Below are positions 1-10,835 of a DNA stretch of 64,000 nt, piece by piece (within the stretch, counting starts at the first letter, position 1; the number at the start of each line of letters is the position of its first letter). The notes under the pieces are model-generated. The model saw nothing but the letters and a program-made list of their open reading frames with translations. It was not told the DNA's origin and did not search any database. Both the position numbers and the translations under genes were made by a program. The DNA is from Podospora pseudocomata (Eukaryota; Ascomycota; Sordariomycetes; Sordariales; Podosporaceae), in NCBI RefSeq assembly GCF_035222375.1, contig NC_085888.1, positions 1-64,000 on the forward strand, in the 5' to 3' direction.

Positions 1-1267
1 GAGCTTGGTTTGCAAAGTAGCCATTTCTGCAGTCACCAGCCTAATGGTTTGTTTGTTATCACACTGAATGGTAATGTGGTGTTGATCTAGTTGAACTTTC
101 AGTTCGTCAAGCAGACGATTTATAAATAACCCTTCTTTCGTAGCTTGTGCGAGGGCGAGGAGCTCAGCTTCGGTGGTTGAGGTGGTGACTGTGTCTTGCT
201 TATTGGCTCTCCATCCAATTAGGCCGCCAAACAGCTTCATCGTGTGTAGGCTTGCGAGCTTTTCCGTCGAGCGAATTATCAGCAAATGAGGCATCGCTGG
301 CAACAACAAATTCGTCTTCACCCCTAACCTCAACGCCAGTGTTCGAGTGTTATAGAGATAATGCAGCACTTGATCGGCTGCTTTATGGTGTTGTGGTCCA
401 GGATTGGTGTTGAATCTAACCAGCCGTGATGCCGCAAATGCTATATCTGGTCTGGTAACCACTGCGGCGTATAAGATGGATCCAGTCTTTTGCTGGAAAG
501 CCGTGATCGACCGAGGCTCGGCCTTGCCCTCGTATGGCAGCAATTCTGTTGTAGCCATTGGGATCTTGACCTTTTGTACTGTTGGTTTCTTTGCTAGCCA
601 GGGTGACGATTTTGTCGAAGTAGGCTGTCTGAGAAAGCCAAATCAGGCCTTTGGTTCTATCTCTGAGAACCTCAATCCCTAGGAACCATTGGAGGTCGTT
701 TCCACCCGTTAATTGGTATCTTTGCCGCAGTTGTGATGCTAAGGTTCGAGCTGCAGCTGTATCCTTCTTTCGATAGGCAAACACAATGTCGTCAACATAG
801 AAGAACACCAGAATTCCATTCCGAATTAGAATGCATGGTTCGTGCGGAACACTCTGAAATCCCAAGGTTTGTAAGGTCGTGGTGAGTTCCTTTTGCCAAA
901 GCAGTGGAGACTGGCGCAGTCCATACAAGGCCTTCTTTAGCCTTAGGATCTTTCCAGGGGTTCGGTAGCCAGGAGGCATTCGCATGTAGATGGTGTCTTC
1001 AAGGTTGGCATTGACGAAAGCGTTGACTGCGTCGTATTGAACTAATTCAAGATCGAATCTGGCCGCAATAGCCATCATTGTGCGGAACGATCGGGCTGCC
1101 AGCGTGGCTGCGTAGGTTTCTTGTGCGGTGGGCTTCTGCTGATCGCCTCTGACTACCAATCTAGCCTTGCAGTTCTTGAAAGTGCCGTCCTGGTTGAATT
1201 TGTAGGTATAAACCCACATACAGTCTAGGGTTTGATGGCCTTGTGCCTGTGGATCCGACCTATCCAC
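1..1267 (-). pseudogene. copia reverse transcriptase and RNase H (partial, broken)
   Basis: The open segment at 416-1267 encodes the copia RT. Visible landmarks are the start of the domain (WVYTYKFNQDG), KARLVVRGDQQ, the catalytic YDAVNAFVNA region, KALYGLRQSP and the FFYVDDIVF box, which carries the YVDD catalytic pair. Past a frame break, 1-400 continues as RNase H: the minus-strand translation contains QCDNKQTIRLV and an ELLALAQATKEGLF stretch. The RNase H is cut by the window edge. The frame break near 416 and an altered stretch at the C-terminus of the RT open frame suggest a decayed copy. Confidence 0.85.
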
Positions 1268-2894
1268 TTCGCACCAAGATTGCTTCTGTGCGTGGCTTTG
1301 GAGGTGCTCTTTTTTCAGCTTGCAAAAATTGAGGGCCGAATGGGTGGTGTTTCAGTTGGTGATGTGATTTCGGCAAAGGAGGTAGATTTTGGCCATGGAG
1401 GGTTTGAAGGCCGTTCGGTCGTCGAGCCAGCCGTTGAACTGCGGCCTTTGTAATGGCTTGGCCTTCATGGTTTTCCACTGGCTGCAGCAGTCGGCCTGCG
1501 GCGAACGCAGCCATCCAGGGCTCGAAATCGGTGGTGCTGGCTACGACTGCGTGGTTGACTTGCTGGATTGCTCCGGCCAGGAGGGCAGCCTCTGGAGACA
1601 ACAAAGGTGTGGGATATGGTTCAAACCTAGCGCAGGTGTAGGGGAATTCTTCCTGTTGTGTCTCGCTTCCGGCGTCTTCTCCTTCCACTTCAGCATCAGC
1701 CTCTGTATCGACTGAATAAATCTCACTGTCTTCCTCTATTGCGGAGGGTTGTAGTTGTTCCAATTCTGGCTCTTCTACTGCAGCAAGCAGTTGTTGCAAT
1801 TCATCAAGCCGTACGTGCGAACAGTCGTCTTTCAGAGCTTCAATATCTCCTTTGAAGAGCTCTTCTTCGTTGAAAATCACATCCCTGGTGCTGACAATTC
1901 TATTGGCTAGTGGATTCCAGACTCGATAGATGTTTGTAGAGCTGTATCCAACCAAGTAGCCAATCCAAGCCTTTGGATTCAAACGCTGGAGCCGATTGCT
2001 CTTTCTCTGGGCGTCTGTGGTTAGGGCGAAGGCTTTGCAGCCATAGGCTCGAAGGTGTGCTTGGTGCGGCTTCTGGTCTTCTACTACTGATCCATCTCTG
2101 TGGGCCACGAAGGTGTGGAATCGATCGTACGGAGTCTTCCAGTTGTAGTCGTATTTCGGCGTTCTGTTGTATAGATAAACTGCAGCCCTGGAGATTTCAG
2201 GCCACAATTCAGCTGGCAATTTGGCTCCGGCTCTCATGGATCGGATTTTATCCTTGATCACACCCCCTGAGCGCTCAGCCCCTCCATTCTGGGCTTGTGT
2301 ATAGGGTGCTGAGGGCTCGACCTTGATAAATAGCCGACTGAAGAATGCTTCGAGGACTGGCTTCGTAAACTCGTTATCGCACTCGACTATCCTGGGCTTC
2401 AGTTGGTACTGGTGTTGAAGAAAGCCAAAGAGGTGGGAGATTGCTGTTGTGATGGACTCTGTGGTTCTGTCCTTGAGGTAATAGTCCCAGGCTAGGCCAG
2501 ACCACCTGTCTGTGACTAGGAGTAGGTATCTGTATCCCTTGAGACCTTCCTCAAAGTCATGGAAGTCGATTGCAAGCCGTAGACCGGGGCCTTCGTTGTG
2601 CTCTCTCGGTCGTCGTTGGATTTGCCGCTTGGCCTTCGATACTCGCATGCATCGCACTGGACAGTGGTGGGCCCCTTGATTCGAACTCCTCGCGTGTGAT
2701 GGACGAGTTGTTCTAGTGCCTGAGGGCCAGGGTGGCCAAGCCGTAGGTGCCAGAGGTTGGCAATGGCTTTGTTTGGTGGCTTCTGGGTGTAGCTGCTGAA
2801 TCGATTGCGCCGGGTGCAGAAGAAGGCTGCATTGGAGACAGTGGATGGTAGGTCTTCCAGAACATACTGGCCGTATCGATCCGTCAGATAGCAA
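1260..2894 (-). pseudogene. copia integrase core and linker to RT
   Basis: The open frame carries the retroviral-type integrase core. The first catalytic Asp is in LAIDFHDFE. The second is in VECDNEFTK. The Glu lies in the AQNGGAERSGG segment, so the DDE triad looks intact. Downstream are the copia-typical LYNRTPKY and KAWIGYLVGYSS motifs, then an acidic linker of about 100 residues leading to the RT. The first ~80 residues are a shifted, probably non-native frame that overlaps the GAG-pre-integrase reading frame at 2516-3241. Confidence 0.85.
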
Positions 2895-3241
2895 AGGATA
2901 GAGTTGTTGGCCTTCCGAACACAGTTATTGCCAGGACTGTTATCCCACCACAAGCCTTGTTTTCGTAATTGTCGTAGAGATACAAGGTTGCAAGCGAATC
3001 CAGGGCAGTAGGCCGTATTCCGAAGCCGTAGAAAGTGTTGTTGTATTTGCTGTCGTGGCCGCCTTTGTTGTTGTGATCCCTGAATCTGGATATCCACATC
3101 TCCGTATCCATGAATTTGAACTGGGTGTTCGCCAGCCCAGAGGAAATCGCCGGCTGGGGCCTTGATGTAATTGGCAAATCTAGATATATGGTTAAAGACA
3201 TGGATTGTGGTTCCAGAATCAAGGATAGCAGAATTTTTCAA
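2516..3241 (-). pseudogene. copia aspartic protease and GAG-pre-integrase domain
   Basis: The segment begins with a retropepsin-like active site, AILDSGTTIHVFNH (DSG triad). It continues into LWHLRLGHPGPQALEQLV, the HHCC-type GAG-pre-integrase zinc region (H at LGHPG, CDACEY further on). It sits between the gag fragments and the integrase, as expected for copia polyproteins, and shifts frame into the integrase reading frame. Confidence 0.8.
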
Positions 3242-3248
3242 AGGGTAC

Positions 3249-4528
3249 TCAGCTGTGTGGAAGGCTCCCTTTGATACAACAAAACTGCCAGGGCAGCGGC
3301 CGACATTCCGGCCTAGTCAATTTGACTTCTTTTTTCTTCAGATTTTCAACTTCCTTTTGAAGATCTGGATCTAAGAGGGCCTCTTTCACCCTCATCCGTA
3401 CGTGTTCCCTTTCAACAAAGCCTTCAGGGGCTAGTTCAGGGAAAGCGTAGAAGCATTTTTCCAGATGGTGGAACTGGCCACAACAGGGGCATGTGGTTGT
3501 AGGTCTTCTGCCCTCTGGGGAGTTGGCTGTGCCCAAGGCTTTTCGCCTCTTTCTGAGTCTTTCGCCGTTCTTCGACCCAGAGCCACGCTGTCGTTTTTGG
3601 CCATTGTTTTGTCCCCCCCCATCACTACCAGGCTCGACTTCGCTATCAAGAGCGTCCTCCTGATTGGCATCTTTGGCTTCTTTGCCTGCAAAGGAGGGGC
3701 CGAACGAGCCTTTTGCTATCCGGCTGCCAACCGGTATGCGGGCTTTCGTCGATTGCCGCACCTCCTCCCGAAAGTCGTTGGCTACCATTCGGTAGGTCAG
3801 GGTTAACTGCGATGCTTTGGATAGTTTGTAAGATGTAACCCAGTGGCCGAGAACAGGCTTCACTGCATCTAGAAAATCGTAGAACCACGTCTTTGTGTGT
3901 GGGGCCTCAGGGACCCCTTTTCGCTGTGCTGTAGCTATGGCTTGCTCCCAGGATTCAGACCAGTTGATCAGGTCTCTGGGGGCTCGGAGCAGGGCTTTGT
4001 GGCCAATCGGTAGGCTTCTCGAGCGTTTCGTAGAGCTTCGTCGTCACTGACTCCGGCTTGTGCTTTCAGGGCCGAATACCATTTCGTAACTGGCTCGATC
4101 GGATCACAGGATGTGAGTTGAAAGTGTGGGCTGATGGTCTTCAACATCCACTGCTTCAGTTGCTTGACGATTTCGAATTGTTGGCTGTATTCCTTTTTTG
4201 TTGGCCTGGTAAATCGTCCAATCCATCTGGTAGGTGCGGAAGCCATCGGGTGTCAGGTCTGCAATGGTGATCGGAGGGTTGCTTTGGCTAGCCTCATCGT
4301 CGCCGGCTACAGATTCCGTACGAGCCCTGGCTGTAATAGTCGATTGACTAGGGTCTTGTGCTTGTGGTGTGCAAGATCTGGAGCCACAGGCTCATTGAGG
4401 AACGGGGTAAGCCCTTGAATGTGACTCCATAGGCCTCCGGCCACAGCCTGGGCTTGGAACTGCAGGTTCCACGACTCCCAGTCTTCGGAGCTGGCCAGAA
4501 AAACAGACTTTTCGTTGTTTGTGTTCAT
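3249..4528 (-). pseudogene. copia Gag (three frame-shifted pieces)
   Basis: Gag begins with an ATG at 4528 (MNTNNEKSVFLASSEDWESW) and is distributed over open segments 4307-4528, 3968-4246 and 3249-3863. The SSEDWESWNLQF opening matches the copia UBN2-type gag pattern of an acidic residue-W-W motif. Near the end is a zinc knuckle, CPCCGQFHHLEKC, in a CxxC-H-C arrangement. At least two frameshifts are needed to join the pieces. Confidence 0.75.
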
Positions 4529-4559
4529 TGTGTTGAGTTTTGGTGAACTGGAATTGAAT

Positions 4560-4893
4560 CCAAGAGTGCGAGTCGAATGTGCTTCTTGTTGGGGTTGGCT
4601 GACTAATCGGCGCGCAGGCGATGCGATGAGCGGATGAGACTCTTAATTGTCAGATAACACGATGCACTCTTGAGGGTGAATATCATGGGGGTTGCAACAG
4701 TGTGATTGTATTGCTTGTCCTTGTGTGTGCTCCTGTTCCTTCAAAGCCTGAGAACCTCAATTATATCTATACATGGTGACAGCATTGGTGGCAAATGGTA
4801 CCATGTCCAGCTGAACTGGTTACGTCAGTTTCAGCTTCCATGAGCTCCTATTCAGCTTGGTTGACCAGAACCCTTTTCTGTCTGACAGTAACA
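4560..4893 (-). repeat. copia 5' LTR and leader (inner end uncertain)
   Basis: The outer end is set by TGTTACTG on the minus strand at 4893. Inside is a TATAGATATAATT string that could be the LTR promoter TATA box. I cannot fix the inner LTR end or primer-binding site, because the matching 3' LTR is outside the window. The span therefore includes LTR plus leader up to the gag ATG at 4528. Confidence 0.5.
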
Positions 4894-6121
4894 GGTCAAC
4901 CCAGTTGTCCTGTTCGAAGTTGATGTAGCACCGAAGGTATTGTTCAATGACTTGGTTGAGTCGTTCGGTCTGTCCATCTGTCTGGGGGTGGAACGCTGTC
5001 GAGAGTTTTGACTTGACATCTAGTCGTTTCATCAGGGCTTGCCAAAACTTAGAGGTGAAGAGCTTGTCTCTGTCTGAAGTAATGTCATCTGGCAGTCCAT
5101 GTTGGCTCACGATGTTCCGTTCGAATAGGTAGGCGAGCTGTTCTGCCGTAGTGGTTTCTCTGAAAGGAATGAAGTATGCCCACTTGGTGAGCCTGTCAAC
5201 CACTACCCAGATGGCGTCGTACTTTGTGTTGGTTCCATCTGGTACCGTTGAGTTGGGGAGCTTGGTGATGAAATCCATGGAGATGGATCCCCACGCTCGT
5301 TCTGCTGTGGGAAGGGGTTCGAGAAGTCCGTAGGGTTTGTGTCTTGCTGCTTTGCTCTTGATACATATCTCACATTCTCTTACCGCTTCTTCCACGATCC
5401 TTTTCATTCCTGGAAATGCGTAGTGCTGTTGTACGCGTTCGAGCGTTTTTCTGATACCTGGGTGTCCTCCGAGTTTGTCGCTGTGGAGTTTCGTGACACA
5501 CGCTCGTCTCTTGTCTGCTGGTACGTAGGCCTTGTCGTTGTACCATACTGGGTCGTTGTCGTCGGGCCCGGCCCGTAGACCTAGTTCCTGTATCTCATCC
5601 TCATCGACGTCTTGTCGTTTGGCTTGGAACTCGTAATCTTCCCACTCGGTGTGATAAGTCCTTGCGCAGTCTTCCCAAATCTGGATGGCGTGTTCCAGTG
5701 TTCCGTCTTTTTCTTTAAAGAGGGGGGCTGCGTCGATCTTTTCGTTACCCTTGTGGTCTGGTCTTCTGCTGAGCGCGTCTGCTCTAGCGTTCTCTTTTCC
5801 TTTGACATAGTGGATGCGGAAGTTGAAGGGGGCAAGGAATTCTGCCCATCGTACTTGTCTTGGACTTAGTTCCTTCGTGACGAAGTACTTCAAATTCCGG
5901 TGGTCTGTGAATACATCCACTGGTTCCTCAGTCCCACTGAGATATGGTCTCCATTCGTCAAATGCCTCGATGATGGCCATGAGTTCCTTGTCGTGGATTG
6001 GGTAGTTGAGTGCTGGTCCAGAAATCTTTTTTGAGACAAATCCTACCGGGTGTCGGCCGTCGTTAAAGTATTGATAGAGCTCTGCTCCATATAGCAAAGT
6101 CTGACGCATCGGTCTCGACAT
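4894..6121 (-). pseudogene. gypsy RNase H and integrase (truncated)
   Basis: The N-terminal part is Ty3-type RNase H: GFVSKKISGPALNYPIHDKE, then DVFTDHRNLKYF and SRRQVRWAEFL-like text. The integrase zinc finger follows, with H and C residues around HSDKLGGHPGIRKT and CEICIKSKA. The integrase core has SMDFITKLP and HGLPDDITSDRDKLF, then FHPQTDGQTERLNQ with the catalytic Glu. The frame collapses after NWVDLL at about 4894, where copia sequence starts. The last ~25 residues of the open frame are therefore copia LTR read through. Confidence 0.88.
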
Positions 6122-7763
6122 AGAATGGTCTGCTGAAGTCTGGCATTCGTAGTACGGGTTCGCTGCTGATAGCGTCCTTGAGTTGGTCGAAGGCGTCTTG
6201 TTGTTGTTGTTTCCACTTAAATGGTGTTCCTTCGCCGGTCAACTCGTGCAACGGTTTTGCAATTTTCCCAAATCCTTTGATGAATGATCTGTAGAAGTTG
6301 ATGAATCCAATGAACATCCTAACTTCCTTCTGGTTTGTTGGTGTCGGCCAGTCCCGGACTGCCGTGATCTTAGCTGGTTCCATGCGGATCTCTCCTGGTG
6401 TAATTTCGAATCCCAAAAGACTGTCTTCTGCACGTGGAATTCGCTTTTCGTGGGTTCACCGAGAGTCCTGCATCCTGCAGTGTTTGTAAGATCTGTCGTA
6501 CGTGCTGTCTGTGTTCTTTGAGGGTCTTCGAATAGATCAAGATGTCGTCTAGGTATACAAAGGCGAATCGATCCAGATATGGGCGCAGGGTGTGGTCAAT
6601 CATGCTTTGGAATGTCGCAGGGGCGTTAGTGAGTCCAAATGGCATGACTTGGTACTCAAAGTGTCCGTAGCGAGTCCTGAAAGCTGTTTTCCATTCATCC
6701 CCTTCCTTAATCCGGATGTGGCCAAAGGCCATCGGAAGATCCAGTCGACTGAACCATTGGGCGCCTGCCAGTCGGTCCTTCATCTCCTGATAAGCGGCAG
6801 CGGATACCTATTCTTGATCGTTTCCTCGTTGAGTTGTCGATAATCGACCACAAGCCTTAAATCTGTCGTTCCTTTCTTAGGCACGAATAAAATGGGGTAA
6901 GCTGCTTCGCTTTGTGATTCTCTGATAAACCCCTTTGGTAGGTTCTCCTTGATGTACTCTTGTAAGGCTTTGTCCTGTCGTGGACCTAGGTGATATGCTT
7001 TGTGGTATCGTAACTTTGCTCCTTCCTTCAATCGGATCTCGTGGTCGAAAGAGGTTCTCTTGGGGAGCTCGTCCTTCATCTTGTGTCTGAAGACTGTAAA
7101 ACTGTGGTATTCTTTCGGAATGTTGCTGAGGTCCTCCTTTTCCTTGGGAGGCTTGTGCCTCGAGTCGTCACTCGGGTCTTCCTCTAGCTTCTCTGGTCTG
7201 ACATACATCACCCAACCTTCTGGTTCTCTGGTGTGCGAGGGTCCTTCCTTGGTACTTCCTCTGTCAGTTGACATCGGCTCGTCGTGGCTCGTATGTCTCG
7301 TATGCTCGCAGGGGCTCTCTTGTCCCTCTGGGCACCTGGGAGCTCTATCCAGTTCAGCTCTGTTCACCCGTCTGGTGTCAAGCCTGGAGTTGAGATGGCC
7401 ATTCTCCCAGTCTATATCCGGGTTGTACTTCTTCAACCACGGATGTCCCAAGATCATGTCACACTTGGGTCCGGTTGGCAGGATATCGAAGTCCACTTCC
7501 TGCGGGTCGTCGTCCACCGTGATCAAGAGTGTCGTTTCCCGTGAACTGATTCCTCCATCATAACTGGCCGTTTGCCCTTCGTAGGTCCTCATTCTGTATG
7601 GTGTTTTCTTCATGACCCACGGCATCCTCGTCTTGTTCACGAACGAGGGGTTGACGATGTTGATCGAACTCCCTGAGTCGATCACTGCAACTGCTCGATA
7701 CTCCTTTCCTTTGGAGTTTGTCCATCGAACTACTACTGTCAGGGCACTTTGGTTTCCTAACAC
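6063..7763 (-). pseudogene. gypsy aspartic protease and reverse transcriptase (frameshifted)
   Basis: The open segment 6780-7763 starts with the retroviral protease active site, VAVIDSGSSINIVNPSF. It runs through an LGHPWLKKYNPDIDW strand into the start of the RT (FVPKKGTTDLRLVVDYRQLN). Segment 6370-6783 holds the RT core: [27 protein letters not shown] and the catalytic [11 protein letters not shown] (YLDD). Segment 6063-6416 gives the RT thumb and connection (FIGFINFYRSFIKGFGKIA). The frame changes at about 6780 and 6400, so no continuous pol exists. Confidence 0.88.
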
Positions 7764-10162
7764 TGTGGCTCCGGCAACTGTCTCGTAGTGCCACCATGGA
7801 GGTCTTTTCTTGGATCCGGCTCGCGGCCTCCTGATGCGAGTTGTGATCCGTCGTCGTGGAATTAGTTTGTTCCACTGGGGCCTGGGGAGGCCCGTTGGCC
7901 GTTCCCGTACGTGGGACTCTGGTAAAATCGGATGGTCCCGAACATTGTCTTTCCCACGCTTTCTGTCGTAAGTGGTAGTCGCTTGCCAACTTCACGGCGT
8001 CTGACTCCAGTCCTGATTCTCTAGTGGTGTAATAGAACATCTCGTGTCGCTCGAGGTACTGTTGTTCTAGTCGTCTGCGGAAATCGGGTCCCAAATACTC
8101 GTTGGCGAGTTCTTCCAATGTTCCGTATTCTCCATAGGCATCATATGGGAGGTCTCTTCCTGGGTACCCCTTTGACCGAGTGACTTTCTTGTTGGCCTTC
8201 TTCCTGACCCTTGCTTGGCTCTTCTGTCGGTGCCAGTCTCTTGCCTTTGCGCGGCGGTGACGGGCGCACCAAACGTGTTCACAGTCCTCGAGATCCAAAG
8301 CATCCTTGTCCCAACATCCTGTGGGGACCATGTTTTCCACAACAAGTGTGTATTTTCCTTCCGTTGTTGTGGTATAATTCCAATCCTCCTCCGATCCTGC
8401 CTTGTGTACTTGCAAGATGGGGTCGTTATCTCGTCTGGAAGGGAATACCTCGTGGTAAACCTTGAATCGATAATGGACTCTGCAGTAGTCGTAAATGCAG
8501 TCAAACCATGCAACTGAGTCGTGTAGTTCGTGGCAGGGTATAGCAAGAGGTACGTCGTCTGGGTGAGGTTCTGCCTTGGTGTGCTCGGTGGGGGTGTCTT
8601 CCCCGTAGACCACTGGTCGTCCTGGTCTCTCGAAACGCTCGTTCCAGTCCTTGGCTGTCACCCACCAGTCTGCATTGTTGCTCATGTCCCAAAGGGTGAT
8701 GGGTTCATCCTCTGGTTCTGGTTCTGACTCTGTATAGTCGTCGTCGGTGGAGACTCCGGTTTCTGCGGTTCTCTCACATCTTCTTACCCACTCGGCTCCA
8801 TCCAACGGACAATCGCTTCTTGCTAATGAGTTTTCGTTTTTGATCGTTGGTCGTGGAAGTTCTCTCAAAACTGGGCTTTTGAGCGGGGTTAGGGCGTGAT
8901 CCATCATGTCGGCGAGTTGTTCTTGAGTCGTTCCCGTGGGCATGTGCGACATGAGGTTTCCCATCGCGGCGTCCATCATCGGCCGGTGGAGGGGGTCGTC
9001 GTCTTCGCGATGTATCATCCTGACGACGCGGTCGGTGTCCGCGAACTGAACTGATTTGGCTTCAGGTACCGGTTTGAATTTCTTCGGTGAACGACATTCT
9101 CGTGCAAAGTGTCCCATCTTGTCACAATTGAAGCATTTGACCTTGGACTTATCCTTGGGTTTGTCGCCGTACTTTCGTTGTTGGCCTCTACCGTGCTGTG
9201 CTGCTCCGATGTCCATGGGTCCTGAGTGTGTTCCCCATGAAGTGCTCTTGTGTTCGTACTTCTTTTTGATGTTGGCCTTGGGAACCTGAGGGTTGCGATA
9301 GACTCCTTTGTCTTCCGTGGATCGCTCATAGAGTCGGTTGTCGATGACAATGGCTTTGTTGATGTATTCGTCGAGGGTAAGTGCGTGTCGGTCTTCCTTG
9401 ATGAGTTCGTCCTTGACCTTGGGCTTCAAGCCTCTGTAAAATTTGTTCTTCAGAGCGGCATCGGCCCAGTTGACCCTGAATGCGTCTCGGCGAAAGAGTG
9501 TCGCGTAAGTCGAGGCTGAGGCAGTCTGCACAAGTCGTTCGAGACGATCCTCGGCTGCCTTTTCCTCATCGGGTTCGCCGTACATCTTCTTGATTTCTTC
9601 CTCGAACTTGACCAATCCCATACCGAAGAGTTTCTGTGTGAGGGGTTCGCGTTCATCCTCCGCGTACTGAAGTAGTTCCTGAGGATCCCATCAAACCACT
9701 GCTTGGGGTCTCCTCCAAGGAAACTGGCGGCATATAGGAGTTGTGACTCGGGGTCGGTGATGCCGTACAGACGTAGGTTGGTCCTGACATGTGACAACCA
9801 GGGCGGGAGCTCCTGTTTACTTCCGGTGAAGACGGGAGGCTTGCCGACCTTGGCGGCTATCTTGGGGGTATTGTCGCGCGTCGTACTTCGGACGGTGGTT
9901 TGCAGGCGCTTGACCTCATCCTTGAGATCCTGGAGATCATTTTTGCTCTTGATGGCCGTCTCCATGCTGAGAAGTTTCTTGGCGAGGGCGTCGAGTTTGT
10001 TTGCGACATCATTGAAGTCATAATCTTCTTCGTCGGAAGCGGCGTTGTCATTCTCAGCGGGAGGGGTTGTCTTTTCGACGGCGGGGCATCTCCAAGAGAG
10101 ACGTCATCGTCTCCAGTGAGACGGTCATGTCCAACGGAGGGATTGGGGGCAGCGGAAGCCAT
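7558..10162 (-). pseudogene. gypsy Gag (frameshifted)
   Basis: Gag probably starts at the ATG at 10162. It shifts frame into 9450-9965 (capsid-like, PPVFTGSKQELPPWLSHVR and GGDPKQWFDG) and again into 7558-9621. The last piece holds the retrotransposon gag domain and one CCHC zinc knuckle, CFNCDKMGHFARECRSP, around 9085-9160. It then runs for over 400 residues of acidic, low-similarity linker up to the protease. That long linker between knuckle and protease is larger than I would expect for a gypsy Gag, and may be a spacer or a captured segment. Confidence 0.8.
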
Positions 10163-10371
10163 GGCGATTGGTGTTCGTTATGTCTGAGCACAACGTTCGA
10201 TCTTGGTCATGCAAGCAACGTGTTACAACCTGCACCAGGAATGGATACAGACTGCAAGGCAGTACGCCGAAGGTGAATATGACAGGATGATCGAAGGTTG
10301 TGACAAGCGTCTCAGACACGGGTTCACTGTCAACAACAGGTTGTTCTAACAAAGAGCTACTGAAAGTAGAT

Positions 10372-10683
10372 TGTAGACAAATGAACTTGAATTGCTTGCA
10401 TGAGGAATCAGATTCCTCGACACGGGAGCGCCCGGCGCTCCCCTATTTATGTCAAGCTGTCTACATATATTTCTGAAGTATCTTTGTACCTTGCTCAGTG
10501 TGCTCAGTGTGCTCCAGTGGTCTTGGCGCACTGAGCAGACTGAGCAGACTGAGCAACTCCTGATTGGTTGCACGGGGGCTTGTGGGTCTTTCCATCCCTG
10601 GCCCAATGATTGGCTGAGGTGCCCAGCACCTCGGGTACCACCCAGTGGTTCCTGTATAGGGGTATTACGCTTGGGACGTAACA
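10372..10683 (-). repeat. gypsy 5' LTR
   Basis: This 312-bp block begins TGTTACGTCCCAAGCG and ends TTTGTCTACA on the minus strand, with TG...CA ends. It matches the block at 20730-21042 almost base for base. It lies directly upstream of the gypsy gag leader. A run of short GTGCTCAGT/CTGAGCAGA repeats sits near 10496-10550 inside it. Confidence 0.85.
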
Positions 10684-10835
10684 CTTGGCCACTGATCAGA
10701 CTGAGCACCTCCTGATTGGTCGTATGGGGGCTTATGGGTCTTTCCATCCCTGGCCCAATGATTGGCTGAGGTGCCCAGCACCTCGGGTACCACCCAGTGG
10801 TTCCTGTACAGGAGTATTACGCTTGGGACGTAACA
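10684..10835 (-). repeat. Older truncated LTR of the same family
   Basis: This 152-bp segment repeats the promoter-side half of the adjacent LTR, from the CTGAGCACCTCCTGATTGG region to the TGTTACGTCC end on the minus strand. It is cut off at 10684, where the complete LTR begins. The gypsy element therefore appears to have landed inside, or recombined with, an earlier LTR copy. It also abuts the 3' end of the left YR-RecQ gene. Confidence 0.75.

Larger units (their letters stand above)
1..4893 (-). mobile_element. Ty1/copia LTR retrotransposon, 3' end beyond the window
   Basis: Read on the minus strand, this block gives the copia order: 5' LTR, gag with a zinc knuckle, aspartic protease, GAG-pre-integrase, integrase, reverse transcriptase, then RNase H running off the left edge. 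Integrase before RT is diagnostic of copia rather than gypsy. The coding sequence is split among several frames by small frameshifts, so this copy is probably not autonomous. Its 5' end is placed at 4893, where a TGTTACTG start on the minus strand coincides exactly with loss of the gypsy integrase frame to its right. The 3' LTR is not in the window. Sequence composition is not conspicuously AT-rich. Confidence 0.9.
4894..10683 (-). mobile_element. Ty3/gypsy LTR retrotransposon, 3' end cut off by the copia insertion
   Basis: The minus-strand order is 5' LTR (10372-10683), gag with CCHC knuckle, aspartic protease, reverse transcriptase, RNase H, H2C2 zinc region and integrase. RT before integrase identifies Ty3/gypsy. 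The element stops inside the integrase core, after the NWVDLL segment, at the point where the copia LTR begins. The integrase C-terminus, any chromodomain and the 3' LTR are missing. Several frameshifts split gag and pol. The natural reading is a nested insertion, with the missing gypsy remainder expected beyond the left end of the copia element. Confidence 0.9.

Noticed and set aside
1-10683. Repeat-induced point mutation (RIP) of the retrotransposons
   Set aside because: The elements are not obviously AT-rich, and the breaks I see are mostly frameshifts rather than TAA/TAG from C-to-T change. A RIP index calculation (TpA/ApT and CpA ratios) would settle it.
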